A stretch of DNA of 64,000 nt from Gemella morbillorum (GTDB lineage Bacteria; Bacillota; Bacilli; Staphylococcales; Gemellaceae): the NCBI RefSeq assembly GCF_900476045.1, contig NZ_LS483440.1, forward strand, positions 868,001-932,000. The letters run 5' to 3'. Position 1 is the stretch's first letter, and every line of letters begins with the position of its first letter. Positions 48,319-57,216 of the stretch are shown in pieces. Under the pieces are notes generated by a model, which was given only the letters and a program-made list of their open reading frames with translations, did not search any database and was not told the DNA's origin. Position numbers and translations under genes: made by a program.

Positions 48319-49605
48319 TTATTCACTCTCGTTATTATTGATTTTTTGATCTATTAATACAGTAACCAAGTCTTTAATCTTATCGACTGTTAATTCAGCA
48401 ATAACAGGCGATAAAAAACCATGTACTAGTAATCTACTAGATTCTTTTCTTGTTAAACCTCGACTTTGTAAATAGTATAATTGTTCTTCATCAATACGCC
48501 CTAATGATGCTCCATGACCGGCCATAACGTCATTTTCATCAATTAATAACATTGGATTAGCATCGGCTTTCGCATCAGATGATAAAGTTAACATTCTAGA
48601 ACTTTGATACGCATTAGAACCAGTTGCTCCTTTCACGATAAAACCTACACCGTTAAAAACAATATGTGATTTATCTAAAAGTACACCATGTTGAAGAATA
48701 TCACCTTTAGAACTTAAACCTTGGTTAACTACCTCACTATTAAAGTAAGTTTTTTGCTCTTTTACTCCTAATGTCACAATTTTAAGATTAGCTTCTGAGC
48801 CATCTCCTAAAATATTTGTAGTATTATCATGATAAACATCAGCTTCGTCCATTGCAGCCACATTCCAATTAATTAAAGAATTTTTAAATGTTAATCCTCG
48901 TCGTAAAATAGTGCCACGTTTTTCTCTAGGTTGATTTGTAATAGAACTGTAGTTTATTTTAGCTCCTTCATGTGTTACAACTTCTGCTACAAAGCTAAAT
49001 GGTGCTTTATCCTCTTTTGTAGTATTAATATAATTTTCAATAAAATTGAATGTTGAATTTTCTCCTACATTAATTGTAACATGATTAAATAAACTTTGTT
49101 CTTTGTCAGAAATCACAATATATTGAAGTGGTTCTTCAATAACAATATTTTCCTTTACATCAATAAATAATCCCGCATTCAATAATGTATAATGAACAGC
49201 TGTTACTTTGTTTTCAGCATAATCTACCACACTCATAAAGCTATCTTTTATATGATCATCATTCATTGCAGAAAAAATATCTTTAATAATTACTTTATCT
49301 CTATATTTTTCTGGAATACTAACATGAACTACTGTATTGTTTTTTTGAACTATTGCAAAATCATCTTGTTCAAGACCATAATTAGAAATATCAAGTGTAT
49401 TCATCTCTTCTAGACGTAATGTAGAAAAATCTATATTAAATAAATTCCAGCTATCTAAATTCATAGACTCTAATTTAGGAAATGGTAATGTATAACTTCT
49501 GTATAACGCTAATTTTCTAGTGTTTAAAAACCAAGTTGGTTCTTCTGTATTAGAAAAAATATTTTGCAAAGTTTTTATACTAAGTTTTAATTTGTTATTT
49601 TCCAT
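48319..49605 (-). CDS. sufD: Fe-S cluster assembly protein SufD
   Basis: Paralogue of SufB that completes the SufBC2D scaffold and supports iron acquisition. 428 residues, beta-helix fold with C-terminal GRIDEEQLYYLQSRGLTRKE, the SufBD signature. One base after the sufC stop. Confidence 0.96.
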   Translation of the reverse strand: MENNKLKLSIKTLQNIFSNTEEPTWFLNTRKLALYRSYTLPFPKLESMNLDSWNLFNIDFSTLRLEEMNTLDISNYGLEQDDFAIVQKNNTVVHVSIPEKYRDKVIIKDIFSAMNDDHIKDSFMSVVDYAENKVTAVHYTLLNAGLFIDVKENIVIEEPLQYIVISDKEQSLFNHVTINVGENSTFNFIENYINTTKEDKAPFSFVAEVVTHEGAKINYSSITNQPREKRGTILRRGLTFKNSLINWNVAAMDEADVYHDNTTNILGDGSEANLKIVTLGVKEQKTYFNSEVVNQGLSSKGDILQHGVLLDKSHIVFNGVGFIVKGATGSNAYQSSRMLTLSSDAKADANPMLLIDENDVMAGHGASLGRIDEEQLYYLQSRGLTRKESSRLLVHGFLSPVIAELTVDKIKDLVTVLIDQKINNNESE

Positions 49606-49606
49606 A

Positions 49607-50350
49607 TTACTTGACCTCTTCTTTTAACCAATCATATCCTTCTTTTTCTAAGCGAAGTGCAAGCTCAGGTCCACCTGTTTTTACAATTTTGCCATCCATT
49701 AGTACATGAACAAAATCCGGTTCGATATAATCTAATAATCGTTGATAGTGAGTAATAATTAGACAACCAAAATCTTCTCCACGCATTTTATTAACACCTT
49801 TAGAAACTATTTTCAAAGCATCAATATCTAATCCAGAATCAATTTCATCTAAAATTGCAAATTTTGGTTCTATCATCATCATTTGTAAGATTTCATTACG
49901 TTTTTTCTCTCCACCAGAAAAACCATCATTAACATAACGTTGAGACATTTTTAAATCCATTTCTAAAAATTCCATTGTTTGATCTAATTTTTTAATATAT
50001 TTCATCAATGGCATATTTTCATCACGTTGTGCATTAATAGCTGATTTAATAAATTCAGAGGTTGGTACTCCCGGCACTTCTGATGGGTACTGCATTGCTA
50101 AGAAAAGACCTGCGCGTGCTCTTTCATCAACTTCCATCTCAAGAACTTCTTCCCCATCTAGTAAAATACTTCCACCATCTACTTCATACTTAGGGTGCCC
50201 CATTATTGCAGATGCTAACGTTGATTTTCCAGCTCCATTCGGTCCCATAACCGCGTGAATCTCTCCAGATTTAATTTCTAAGTTTAATCCTTTTAGTATA
50301 TTCTTTTCATTTATTGATACTTGTAAATCTTTAATATCAAGAACTGACAT
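49607..50350 (-). CDS. sufC: Fe-S assembly ATPase SufC
   Basis: ABC-type ATPase of the SufBCD complex, 247 residues. Walker A GPNGAGKS near 37, the SufC-specific signature [11 protein letters not shown] near 145 and Walker [15 protein letters not shown]. First gene of the suf operon, preceded by GGAGG and a well-formed promoter with an 80-base leader. Confidence 0.97.
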   Translation of the reverse strand: MSVLDIKDLQVSINEKNILKGLNLEIKSGEIHAVMGPNGAGKSTLASAIMGHPKYEVDGGSILLDGEEVLEMEVDERARAGLFLAMQYPSEVPGVPTSEFIKSAINAQRDENMPLMKYIKKLDQTMEFLEMDLKMSQRYVNDGFSGGEKKRNEILQMMMIEPKFAILDEIDSGLDIDALKIVSKGVNKMRGEDFGCLIITHYQRLLDYIEPDFVHVLMDGKIVKTGGPELALRLEKEGYDWLKEEVK

Positions 50351-50438
50351 GTTTATTCCTCCATATTCTATAAAATTTAGTCACCAAATAAAATTTTTAG
50401 TTAAAATTTTAAATTGTTACTCCATATTAACATGTTTT

Positions 50439-50467
50439 ATTATAAACTTTTTTGTATTAATTATCAA
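50439..50467 (-). promoter_or_regulatory. Promoter of the sufCDSUB operon
   Basis: TTGATA, 17 bases, TATAAT on the - strand. Confidence 0.75.
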
Positions 50468-50604
50468 ATTATTGGTTTACCAAGTATATAGCGTTTTACA
50501 AACTAAAAATTCATAACTAAATTAAAACAAAATATACCATTTTCATTCATAAAATTATCTATTTTCATAATAACATAGGTATGGCCCAATAATTTAAAAT
50601 ATTA

Positions 50605-51492
50605 CTATTTAGAGAATTCCCACATTGCTATTATTTCAGTTTGTAATTCATCATAAGACCATGTCTTTAGCGTACGATTATAGCTATTCGGATCGTTTAT
50701 TATATAATTCCCATTATTATCTTTACCTACTATTAAAATAATATGTCCAACAGTAGTAAATTTTCCAGGCCGAACGGATGTAATTATAGGATTACTTCTA
50801 TCAACAGCCTCATCAATTGATACTTTTGATAATGATAGTTTTATTGATTTTAAATTATACTTGTTTGCTATGAAATCAAAGAAACTCCATTTCGTGCCTA
50901 ATGATGTAAAGTATCCATTTGCATTTTCTATTTCTGAAATTTGTTTTGGTGTAATAGTTTCATCTTTTAACATACCACTTAATGCCATAGCAACCACTGT
51001 GGGTCCACATCCTCCTATAGCAACATTAGTTCCACCCAGAGCATCATATGCCCAACGTCTATCCCATTGTACGTAATATGGATATTTTCTTTTCAGTTCA
51101 ACAGTTTCTCCATATTCAAAAGGAGTCCCCTGCTGGCCATTTAAATATCCTAATATATATTCTTTGGTATCTTTGTTATTAGCATATAATTTTTTTTCAG
51201 TATCAGGTAATTGATTTTTTTGTAAATATATAAGTTGACCTAATAAGTTATAATGCGTATTTTCAAAAAGATTTTGATCAACTTCTTCACTTTTTACAAT
51301 AAACGGTGTTGGATGTTGTGCTCCTCGTATTCCATCTCTCGCTTTTATTTTTTCCATATTTTTTTTGACTAAATTTTCATTTGTTTGAGTATTATTATAT
51401 TGAAAGAAGTTTTTATAATTATGATAAAAAAATAAAATAATCGATAATAAAACTATTCCGCAAATTATACTAATAATATTGTCTTTCTTCAT
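50605..51492 (-). CDS. Membrane-anchored C39-like cysteine peptidase
   Basis: 295 residues. An N-terminal helix (about 6-23) anchors it with the rest outside; a variable region (30-135) precedes a peptidase_C39_2 domain with Cys162 in GGCGPT, His250 in TVGHII and the NDPN (267 region) third residue. Such stand-alone C39 domains differ from bacteriocin exporters because no ABC part is attached. Third gene of glxK-eamA-this gene, 15 bases after the transporter. Substrate unknown; surface protein processing or cell-wall work is a guess. Confidence 0.82.
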   Translation of the reverse strand: MKKDNIISIICGIVLLSIILFFYHNYKNFFQYNNTQTNENLVKKNMEKIKARDGIRGAQHPTPFIVKSEEVDQNLFENTHYNLLGQLIYLQKNQLPDTEKKLYANNKDTKEYILGYLNGQQGTPFEYGETVELKRKYPYYVQWDRRWAYDALGGTNVAIGGCGPTVVAMALSGMLKDETITPKQISEIENANGYFTSLGTKWSFFDFIANKYNLKSIKLSLSKVSIDEAVDRSNPIITSVRPGKFTTVGHIILIVGKDNNGNYIINDPNSYNRTLKTWSYDELQTEIIAMWEFSK

Positions 51493-51507
51493 ACATATGT
51501 TACCTTT

Positions 51508-52371
51508 CTATTTCGATCTTAAAACTAAAACTATACCTACACTAATAACAATAACATAACCAATAAAACTCTGAAAATCAGGTATTTCTCCTAAAACAAT
51601 AAATCCTAAAATACCTGAAAATACAACTTGTGAATAATCAAAAGCTGCTATATTTTTTGCCGCCGCATATCTATAAGCAAAAGTTATTCCATACTGTCCA
51701 ATAGATGCACTTGCACCTGCTAAAATCAACATTGAGAGCTGATAAAACGTCATTACATGATAATCAAAAATTAAATATGGTAATAACATTAATGTTGATG
51801 TTAATGAAAAAAAGAATATGATAAATTCTCCAGATATATTATGTGTTCCTAAGTATCTTACACAAGTATATGCCATACCAGCAAAAAGAGCTCCGACTAA
51901 TGCGGCTAATGCACCTGTGCTTATTAATCCACTTCCACTAGGTTTTATTACCAACATTACTCCCAAAAAAGCTACTATTACCGCTCCTATTTGAAAACTA
52001 GTCATTTTTTCTTTAAAAAATATATAAGATAAGATTAGAATTACAAAAGGAGATAACTTTTGAATTATTGAAGAATCTGCTAAGCTTATATGAGTAATTG
52101 CATAAAAATTCAAAACTAAACCTATAGTTCCAAATATAGAGCGTCCTACTAAAACAGCCCATTCTTCTTTGCTCTTTGGTGTAGTTATATTAAAACGATG
52201 TTTAAATAATGGAATTGCAGATATAATAGCTGCTATAATATTTCTGAATATTCCCTTCTGCATAGAAGGTAAATCTCCTGAAAGTTTTACAAATAAAGAC
52301 ATAAGCGAAAATCCAAACCCTGCCATTATAATGCAAAAAATCCCCATTAAAATATTATTTTGTTTTTTCAT
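51508..52371 (-). CDS. EamA/DMT-family transporter
   Basis: 287 residues with ten hydrophobic helices in two EamA repeats, the drug/metabolite transporter fold. Substrate cannot be told from sequence. Overlaps the glycerate kinase gene by 17 bases, so both are made together; an exporter or importer of a related small acid is possible but unproven. Confidence 0.88.
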   Translation of the reverse strand: MKKQNNILMGIFCIIMAGFGFSLMSLFVKLSGDLPSMQKGIFRNIIAAIISAIPLFKHRFNITTPKSKEEWAVLVGRSIFGTIGLVLNFYAITHISLADSSIIQKLSPFVILILSYIFFKEKMTSFQIGAVIVAFLGVMLVIKPSGSGLISTGALAALVGALFAGMAYTCVRYLGTHNISGEFIIFFFSLTSTLMLLPYLIFDYHVMTFYQLSMLILAGASASIGQYGITFAYRYAAAKNIAAFDYSQVVFSGILGFIVLGEIPDFQSFIGYVIVISVGIVLVLRSK

Positions 52372-53506
52372 AAATAAACCCTAATAAAGCACAAAGCTGC
52401 TCCATAGTCCTTTCTACATTTTTTGCTGCATTCTCTTTTATCATTGCTTTTTCTAGTGTACAAATACCCCTTTGTATAGAAAATGATGCATCAATAATAG
52501 TTTTTTCTTCATGGCTTAGTAAATCTATTTCATCATCTCTAATACTTCCAGCTAAAAAAATTACTTTTTTATTATATTTTTTTGCAATTTTTGCAAGTTC
52601 AATAGGTGCTTTCCCCATAAAACTTTGTCTGTCTAACTTACCTTCACCTGTAATAAGAATATCAACTTCCGATATTTTCTTTTCTAGATTAAGATAATCT
52701 ATCATAAAATTAGAACCCTTTTTTAGGTTAGAATTAGTAAACATGAGAAAAGCATATCCTAACCCACCAGCAGCACCACTTCCTGCTATATGAGACAAGT
52801 CCTTAGAATATTTTTCCTTAATTATATTTGAAAAATTCTTCACATAATTATCTACAATTTCAAATTCATCATCTTTTAATCCTTTTTGTTTAGAATAAAT
52901 ATAGGTAGCTCCCTTTTTACCATGTAAGGGATTAGTGACATCACATATTATGGTGAAGCTAGCTTCTTTCAATTCATTATTAATATCTTCTTCAACGCTT
53001 ACTATTCTCTTCAAATCACTGATTCCGTGTTTACAGTATTTTCCATTTTCATCAGTAAATTTATAACCAAGTTCGGTTAACATTCCTATTCCGCAATCAT
53101 TAGTTGCTGATCCACCTAATCCTATTATATAATGCTTTATTCCTTGTTTTAATAAATATTTTATAAGTTTTCCTAATCCAGCAGTCGTTGTTCTATATGG
53201 ATCTTTTTCTTCGTCAGTTAAATGCTTTAATCCTATTATTTCTGCTACTTCTATTACTGCTTCTTTTCTGTAATTGTTAATTAAATACTCCGCTCTTATT
53301 TCTTTTCCTAAAGCATTAACTGTGATAAAATTTTCTTTAGTAAAGTCTTTAAATAGTGCTAAAAAACCATCTCCACCATCCGCTATAACTTGGCTACTAA
53401 CATTAACATTAGGTATAATCTCGCAAATTTTTTTAGTAACAATCTCCCTGAGTTCTTCAGAAGAAAGAGATCCTTTAAACTCATTAATAGCAACTAAAAT
53501 GTCCAT
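52355..53506 (-). CDS. glxK: Glycerate kinase (GarK/GlxK family)
   Basis: Phosphorylates glycerate, feeding glyoxylate or serine-derived carbon to glycolysis. 383 residues from ATG 53506 (GAGG eight bases before); a GTG three codons upstream lies within that site. Family marks: ILVAINEFKGSLSS at the start, VIADGGDGFL near 45, GLGGSATNDCGIGML near 130 and GAAGGLGYAF near 245. First gene of a three-gene run. Confidence 0.94.
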   Translation of the reverse strand: MDILVAINEFKGSLSSEELREIVTKKICEIIPNVNVSSQVIADGGDGFLALFKDFTKENFITVNALGKEIRAEYLINNYRKEAVIEVAEIIGLKHLTDEEKDPYRTTTAGLGKLIKYLLKQGIKHYIIGLGGSATNDCGIGMLTELGYKFTDENGKYCKHGISDLKRIVSVEEDINNELKEASFTIICDVTNPLHGKKGATYIYSKQKGLKDDEFEIVDNYVKNFSNIIKEKYSKDLSHIAGSGAAGGLGYAFLMFTNSNLKKGSNFMIDYLNLEKKISEVDILITGEGKLDRQSFMGKAPIELAKIAKKYNKKVIFLAGSIRDDEIDLLSHEEKTIIDASFSIQRGICTLEKAMIKENAAKNVERTMEQLCALLGFIYEKTK

Positions 53507-53634
53507 TTTAAACACCTCTTTTTCATGTTAATTATGATACTCTAAAACTATTTTATCATCTATTATACTTTTTTAAAATACTCTACGTTATAATTTTTAT
53601 TCTAAAATGTTATATATAAAATTTACATAAATAC

Positions 53635-53937
53635 TTTAAATATAGTCCTTTTTTTAGTATAATGATTATGTAAAGTGATTTGCACTTTATAGAGAACTTT
53701 GAATAATATTCAGAGTTGGGCTAAATTTATTCTTAACTTAGTTAAGAAATAATACAGTTTTGAATTATACATTGCAGTACAAACTACTTTTAATAAAGTA
53801 ATCCTCATGTTTGTGCCAGTAAGCTGCATTTATATCATAATATATTATAACTAATTAATGCCCTCTTTCTCTAGGTTTTAATATTTAAAACTGTATAGCA
53901 CCACGAAGTTTACCCCTAAACTATCGTGGTTTTTTAT
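53635..53937 (+). ncRNA. Unassigned structured small RNA with its own promoter and terminator
   Basis: Promoter TTTAAA, 17 bases, TATAAT (53635-53663); transcript from about 53670. Terminator ACCACGA/TCGTGGT with an AGTTTA/TAAACT inner stem and six T (53900-53936). No reading frame of note in about 265 nt and no gene downstream on this strand. Helices seen by eye: TAAAGTG/CACTTTA at the 5' end, AACTTTGAAT/ATTCAGAGTT, TTCTTAAC/GTTAAGAA, TGCAG/CTGCA with TACAAAC/GTTTGTG inside, TAGAGAA (53690-53696)/TTCTCTA (53867-53873). A 10-bp pairing 53752-53761/53887-53896 crosses the last one. It lacks SRP RNA, RNase P and tmRNA hallmarks; a divergent 6S or raiA-type RNA is not excluded. Confidence 0.7.
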
Positions 53938-53980
53938 ATCTATACTATAAACTAATCTTTATAATATATAATACAAAATA

Positions 53981-54018
53981 AAATGATTAGCAATCGTTTT
54001 ATTGATTACTAATCATTT
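53981..54018 (-). terminator. Terminator of the asp23-nusB-xseAB-ispA operon
   Basis: AAATGATTAG-x-AATC (53981-53995) pairs with 54004-54018; T-rich tail on the - strand. Confidence 0.8.
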
Positions 54019-54022
54019 TTTC

Positions 54023-54886
54023 TTATTTATTTCTTTTTAATAAATAATTAGAAAAATCTTCTAATTCACAATTTTTTAATTTTCTCGCTATTTCTATGGC
54101 TGATGTAGTATGTTTCTCTAATAACTCTTCGCATTGTTCAATACCATAAAAACTAAGATAAGTTATCATATCCTCATCACTCGGTAACTTACCGATATTT
54201 TCAAAATCTCCATAATAATCAAGAATATCATCTTTAATTTGATATGCTATTCCTAATTCTTTACCAAAAGAATTTATATCACTTAATTCTTCTACTTTAC
54301 CTGCAATTTGACATGCAAAATCAAGAGGTAATTCTATTAGTTTTCCTGTTTTTAAACTATGCATTCTACGAAGATAGTCTGCATTAACCTCATACTCTTT
54401 TTGCTTAATATCGTAAATTTGTCCTGCAATCATTCCCATTGCCCCAGAATAATTAGCAAATTGAGAAATTAATTTTACTTTTAAATCTGGTTTAATATTA
54501 GAATTGCTTAATACTTCAAACGCCAAGGTTAACATAGCATCTCCTGTAAGTACCGCAACATCTTGTCCAAAGACTTTATGATTAGTTAATTTTCCCCAAC
54601 GATAATCATCGTTATCCATTTCTGGAAGGTCATCATGAACTAATGAATATGTATGAACTAATTCAATTGCTAATGCCACATCAAAGTATTCAGCAAAATC
54701 CTCTCCATAATATTTTAATAAATATAAAAATGATAATGGACGAATTTTCTTACCATCATTAACTAAAGAATAAGAAATAGATTTTTTTAACAATTCTGGC
54801 ATATCTGTTTTTTCTATATACTTCTTTGCAAAATCGTTTAGTATATCTTTATTTTCATCTATAAAAACTTGAAATTTATTCATCAT
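54023..54886 (-). CDS. ispA: Farnesyl diphosphate synthase (polyprenyl synthetase)
   Basis: Condenses isopentenyl and allylic diphosphates to farnesyl-PP for undecaprenyl carrier lipid and quinone or haem side chains. 287 residues; first Asp-rich motif DDLPEMDND near 83 and second DDILDYYGD near 225. Overlaps xseB by 11 bases, the usual Firmicute arrangement. Confidence 0.95.
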   Translation of the reverse strand: MMNKFQVFIDENKDILNDFAKKYIEKTDMPELLKKSISYSLVNDGKKIRPLSFLYLLKYYGEDFAEYFDVALAIELVHTYSLVHDDLPEMDNDDYRWGKLTNHKVFGQDVAVLTGDAMLTLAFEVLSNSNIKPDLKVKLISQFANYSGAMGMIAGQIYDIKQKEYEVNADYLRRMHSLKTGKLIELPLDFACQIAGKVEELSDINSFGKELGIAYQIKDDILDYYGDFENIGKLPSDEDMITYLSFYGIEQCEELLEKHTTSAIEIARKLKNCELEDFSNYLLKRNK

Positions 54887-55076
54887 TTTTGAAATCCTTA
54901 GCTAATTTTGTTACTTCCTTCTCTGCATTTTCTATAATAATATTACAGTTTTTGATTAGTTCTATACCTTCTTTATAACGATTAAGAGAATCTTCTAAAG
55001 ATAAATTCCCTTCTTCTAATTCTAGAACTATTTTTTCTAAATTTATTAAATTAGTTTCGAAATTCTCTTTAGCCAT
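54876..55076 (-). CDS. xseB: Exonuclease VII small subunit
   Basis: 66-residue helical-hairpin protein (FETNLINLEKIVLELEEGNLSLEDSL, split here by its turn) that binds XseA. Length is normal. Its ATG overlaps the xseA stop by one base and its end overlaps ispA. Confidence 0.95.
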   Translation of the reverse strand: MAKENFETNLINLEKIVLELEEGNLSLEDSLNRYKEGIELIKNCNIIIENAEKEVTKLAKDFKNDE

Positions 55077-56335
55077 TATTTTACTCCTTCTTCTATAATG
55101 TCAGTCACTTCACATTCAACTATTCCATCTATTAATCGAATCGATAAATTATCTTTTCTATTAACCTCATGTATTGACACTATTTTTTTATTATCTGAAA
55201 ACGTAATAGAATAACCCTTTTTCAAGATGTTAAGAGGAGAATTTGCTTCTAAACGTTCCACTTTTCTAGAAAATTTCTCTTTATGCTTTACCAAAACATC
55301 TATATTTTTTATTTTTTCACAAGTATATGATAAGTTAAGTTTCTTATCTCTTAAGTTACTTTCAATTACTCTTGATAAATCTCGCTCAAACAATAATATT
55401 TTTTTTCTGTATTCAACATAAATATTGTCATAATTTTTAAAATATGGATTCTCTATACTATTTTGCACTCTATTTTTATAACCTTGTATAATAAAATTTA
55501 TTCTATTATATAATTTATCTTTATTAAAATTTAATCTATTTTTTATATCCTCAATATTTGGTGTTACGAGTTCTGCTGCGGCTGTAGGTGTAGAGGCCCT
55601 CTTATCTGATACGAAATCAGCTAAAGTTGTATCTGTTTCATGTCCTATTCCCGTTACTATCGGAGTCTTACAATTAAAAATTTCTCGAATTACTTCTTCT
55701 GTATTAAAACTCCACAAATCTTCAATTGTACCGCCTCCACGACCCAAAATAATTACATCATTATTATCCTCATCGGCCAACTTAATATTTTTTACAATAT
55801 CTTGAACTGATGCCTCACCTTGTACAAGTGTAGAATAAACATTTATGTTAGCGATAGGGAAACGACGTTGAATAGTCCTTGTTATATCTTGAATAGCAGC
55901 ACCAGTTTGGGCTGTTATCACTCCGATATTTTGGCTAAATTTGGGAATTGATTTTTTGTACTGTGGTGCAAATAACCCCTCTTTCTCAAGCTTTTCTTTT
56001 AGTTCTAAAAATTTTTGATACAGTTCACCTATACGATCTTTTCTTATATCCATTACTAGAAGATTATACTCTCCTCTAGGATAATAAAAATTGACTTTTG
56101 ATTTTATTAAAACTGTATCGCCATCTTTAAATTCAAGATTTTTAGCCCCAAACCACACAGCATTTATTCTTGTATTCTCATCTTTTATAGAAAAATACAT
56201 ATTATTATTATTATGTAGTTTCAAATTTGAAATTTCACCTTTTATATATATTTCACTTAAGTATGGATCTAGCAAAAATTTTTTTTCTATATATTTATTT
56301 AAGGCTGTTACAGTTAAATATGTTCTTTCTTCCAC
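55076..56335 (-). CDS. xseA: Exonuclease VII large subunit
   Basis: Catalytic subunit of the ssDNA-specific exonuclease VII. 419 residues: N-terminal OB domain (1-100), nuclease core with GVITAQTGAAIQD, GRGGGTIEDLW and IGHETDTTLADFVSDKRASTPTAAAE-type segments, and a long coiled C-terminal arm for XseB. Starts 13 bases after nusB. Confidence 0.96.
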   Translation of the reverse strand: MEERTYLTVTALNKYIEKKFLLDPYLSEIYIKGEISNLKLHNNNNMYFSIKDENTRINAVWFGAKNLEFKDGDTVLIKSKVNFYYPRGEYNLLVMDIRKDRIGELYQKFLELKEKLEKEGLFAPQYKKSIPKFSQNIGVITAQTGAAIQDITRTIQRRFPIANINVYSTLVQGEASVQDIVKNIKLADEDNNDVIILGRGGGTIEDLWSFNTEEVIREIFNCKTPIVTGIGHETDTTLADFVSDKRASTPTAAAELVTPNIEDIKNRLNFNKDKLYNRINFIIQGYKNRVQNSIENPYFKNYDNIYVEYRKKILLFERDLSRVIESNLRDKKLNLSYTCEKIKNIDVLVKHKEKFSRKVERLEANSPLNILKKGYSITFSDNKKIVSIHEVNRKDNLSIRLIDGIVECEVTDIIEEGVK

Positions 56336-56348
56336 TAGGTTTTACCTC

Positions 56349-56744
56349 TTATTTTGTTGAAGTTTCTACTATACCTTTTAAAACACCATTGATAAATTTA
56401 TAGCTCTCGTCCTTTTCACTATACTTTTTAGATAACTCCACCGCCTCATTGATAGAAACCTTATATGGAATATCACTATGTAATATTTCATATGCTGAAA
56501 TACGTAATATCTGTCTATCCATTTTAGAAAGACGTTCAAGTTTCCAATCTTTCAAATTATTACTAATTACATTATCAATTTCCTCAAGTTTATCAATAAT
56601 TTCAGTTAGAGTATTATTAACATAGCTGCTATTAGCTATCTCTTCTTGTTCTAGTTCTAAAAGTTCCTTATAGTCTAACTCCGTGTTTTCTATTTGGAAT
56701 AAGATCTTAAATACAGCTTCTCTTAATTCGTGTCTACTTTTCAT
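56349..56744 (-). CDS. nusB: Transcription antitermination factor NusB
   Basis: 131-residue all-helical RNA-binding protein that with NusE acts in rRNA antitermination. Standard length and C-terminal pattern (SINEAVELSKKYSEKDESYKFINGVL split across two helices). Between the Asp23 gene and xseA as in Bacillus (yqhY-nusB-xseA). Confidence 0.96.
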   Translation of the reverse strand: MKSRHELREAVFKILFQIENTELDYKELLELEQEEIANSSYVNNTLTEIIDKLEEIDNVISNNLKDWKLERLSKMDRQILRISAYEILHSDIPYKVSINEAVELSKKYSEKDESYKFINGVLKGIVETSTK

Positions 56745-56757
56745 TAAAGCCTCCTAA

Positions 56758-57063
56758 TTAAAAATCTATTCCTAATACATTAACATTGACACTTTTCGTA
56801 GTAATTTCAGTCATGTTGAAAATAGAATTTTTTACATTCTCTTGAATTTTACGAGCTGTTTTCGCTACACCATAACCTGATTTCATATTACAATAAACGT
56901 CTATAATTAATTCATTATCTACAAATTCTAATTCTACTCCACGTGAATAAACTTTTTTACCTAATAATTTTGAAACTCCTTCTACTTCAGTTGCTGCAAT
57001 ATTTGCAATAACACTTAATGCACTTGGATTTATTTCTACTTTTCCTAATTTTTTATTTTCCAT
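56758..57063 (-). CDS. Asp23/Gls24 family protein (YqhY-like)
   Basis: 101 residues, a single Asp23 domain with the opening INPSALSVIANIAATEVEGV and a GVAKTARKIQENV helix. YqhY of B. subtilis is linked to lipid-synthesis control and its gene also lies before nusB. AGGAGG precedes the ATG. First gene of a five-gene operon and preceded by a hairpin in the leader. Confidence 0.92.
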   Translation of the reverse strand: MENKKLGKVEINPSALSVIANIAATEVEGVSKLLGKKVYSRGVELEFVDNELIIDVYCNMKSGYGVAKTARKIQENVKNSIFNMTEITTKSVNVNVLGIDF

Positions 57064-57084
57064 TTCCTTATTCCTCCTAAGTTT

Positions 57085-57119
57085 ATTTTATGTAAAACGC
57101 GTTGCTTAACATAAAATGA
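57085..57119 (-). promoter_or_regulatory. Leader hairpin before the asp23 gene
   Basis: Within the transcript leader, ATTTTATGT and ACATAAAAT form a perfect 9-bp stem around a loop containing the palindrome AACGCGTT. It lies between the promoter and the AGGAGG site, so it may affect mRNA stability or bind a regulator. Confidence 0.45.
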
Positions 57120-57132
57120 TTATATCCCTATT

Positions 57133-57141
57133 ATTATACCA
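57133..57141 (-). promoter_or_regulatory. Extended -10 promoter of the asp23 operon
   Basis: TGGTATAAT on the - strand in AATATGGTATAAT (57133-57145), just after the alaS terminator. Confidence 0.6.
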
Positions 57142-57153
57142 TATTTAACGAAA

Positions 57154-57196
57154 AAAAGGGAGTAAGATAACGTAAATTTATTATCTTACTCCTTTT
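57154..57196 (-). terminator. Terminator of alaS
   Basis: AAAAGGGAGTAAGATAA (57154-57170) pairs with TTATCTTACTCCTTTT (57181-57196) with one bulged G; TTTTTTT follows on the - strand. Confidence 0.9.
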
Positions 57197-57216
57197 AAAT
57201 TTTATCATAATATCGA

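Noticed and set aside
53808-53855. 15-codon frame within the orphan RNA
   Set aside because: No ribosome-binding site, and it overlaps bases used in the predicted stems.
53670-53937. tmRNA, SRP RNA or RNase P RNA identity for the orphan RNA
   Set aside because: No tmRNA CCA end or tag frame, no SRP helix 8 GGAAG motif, and no RNase P GAGGAAAGUC motif are present.
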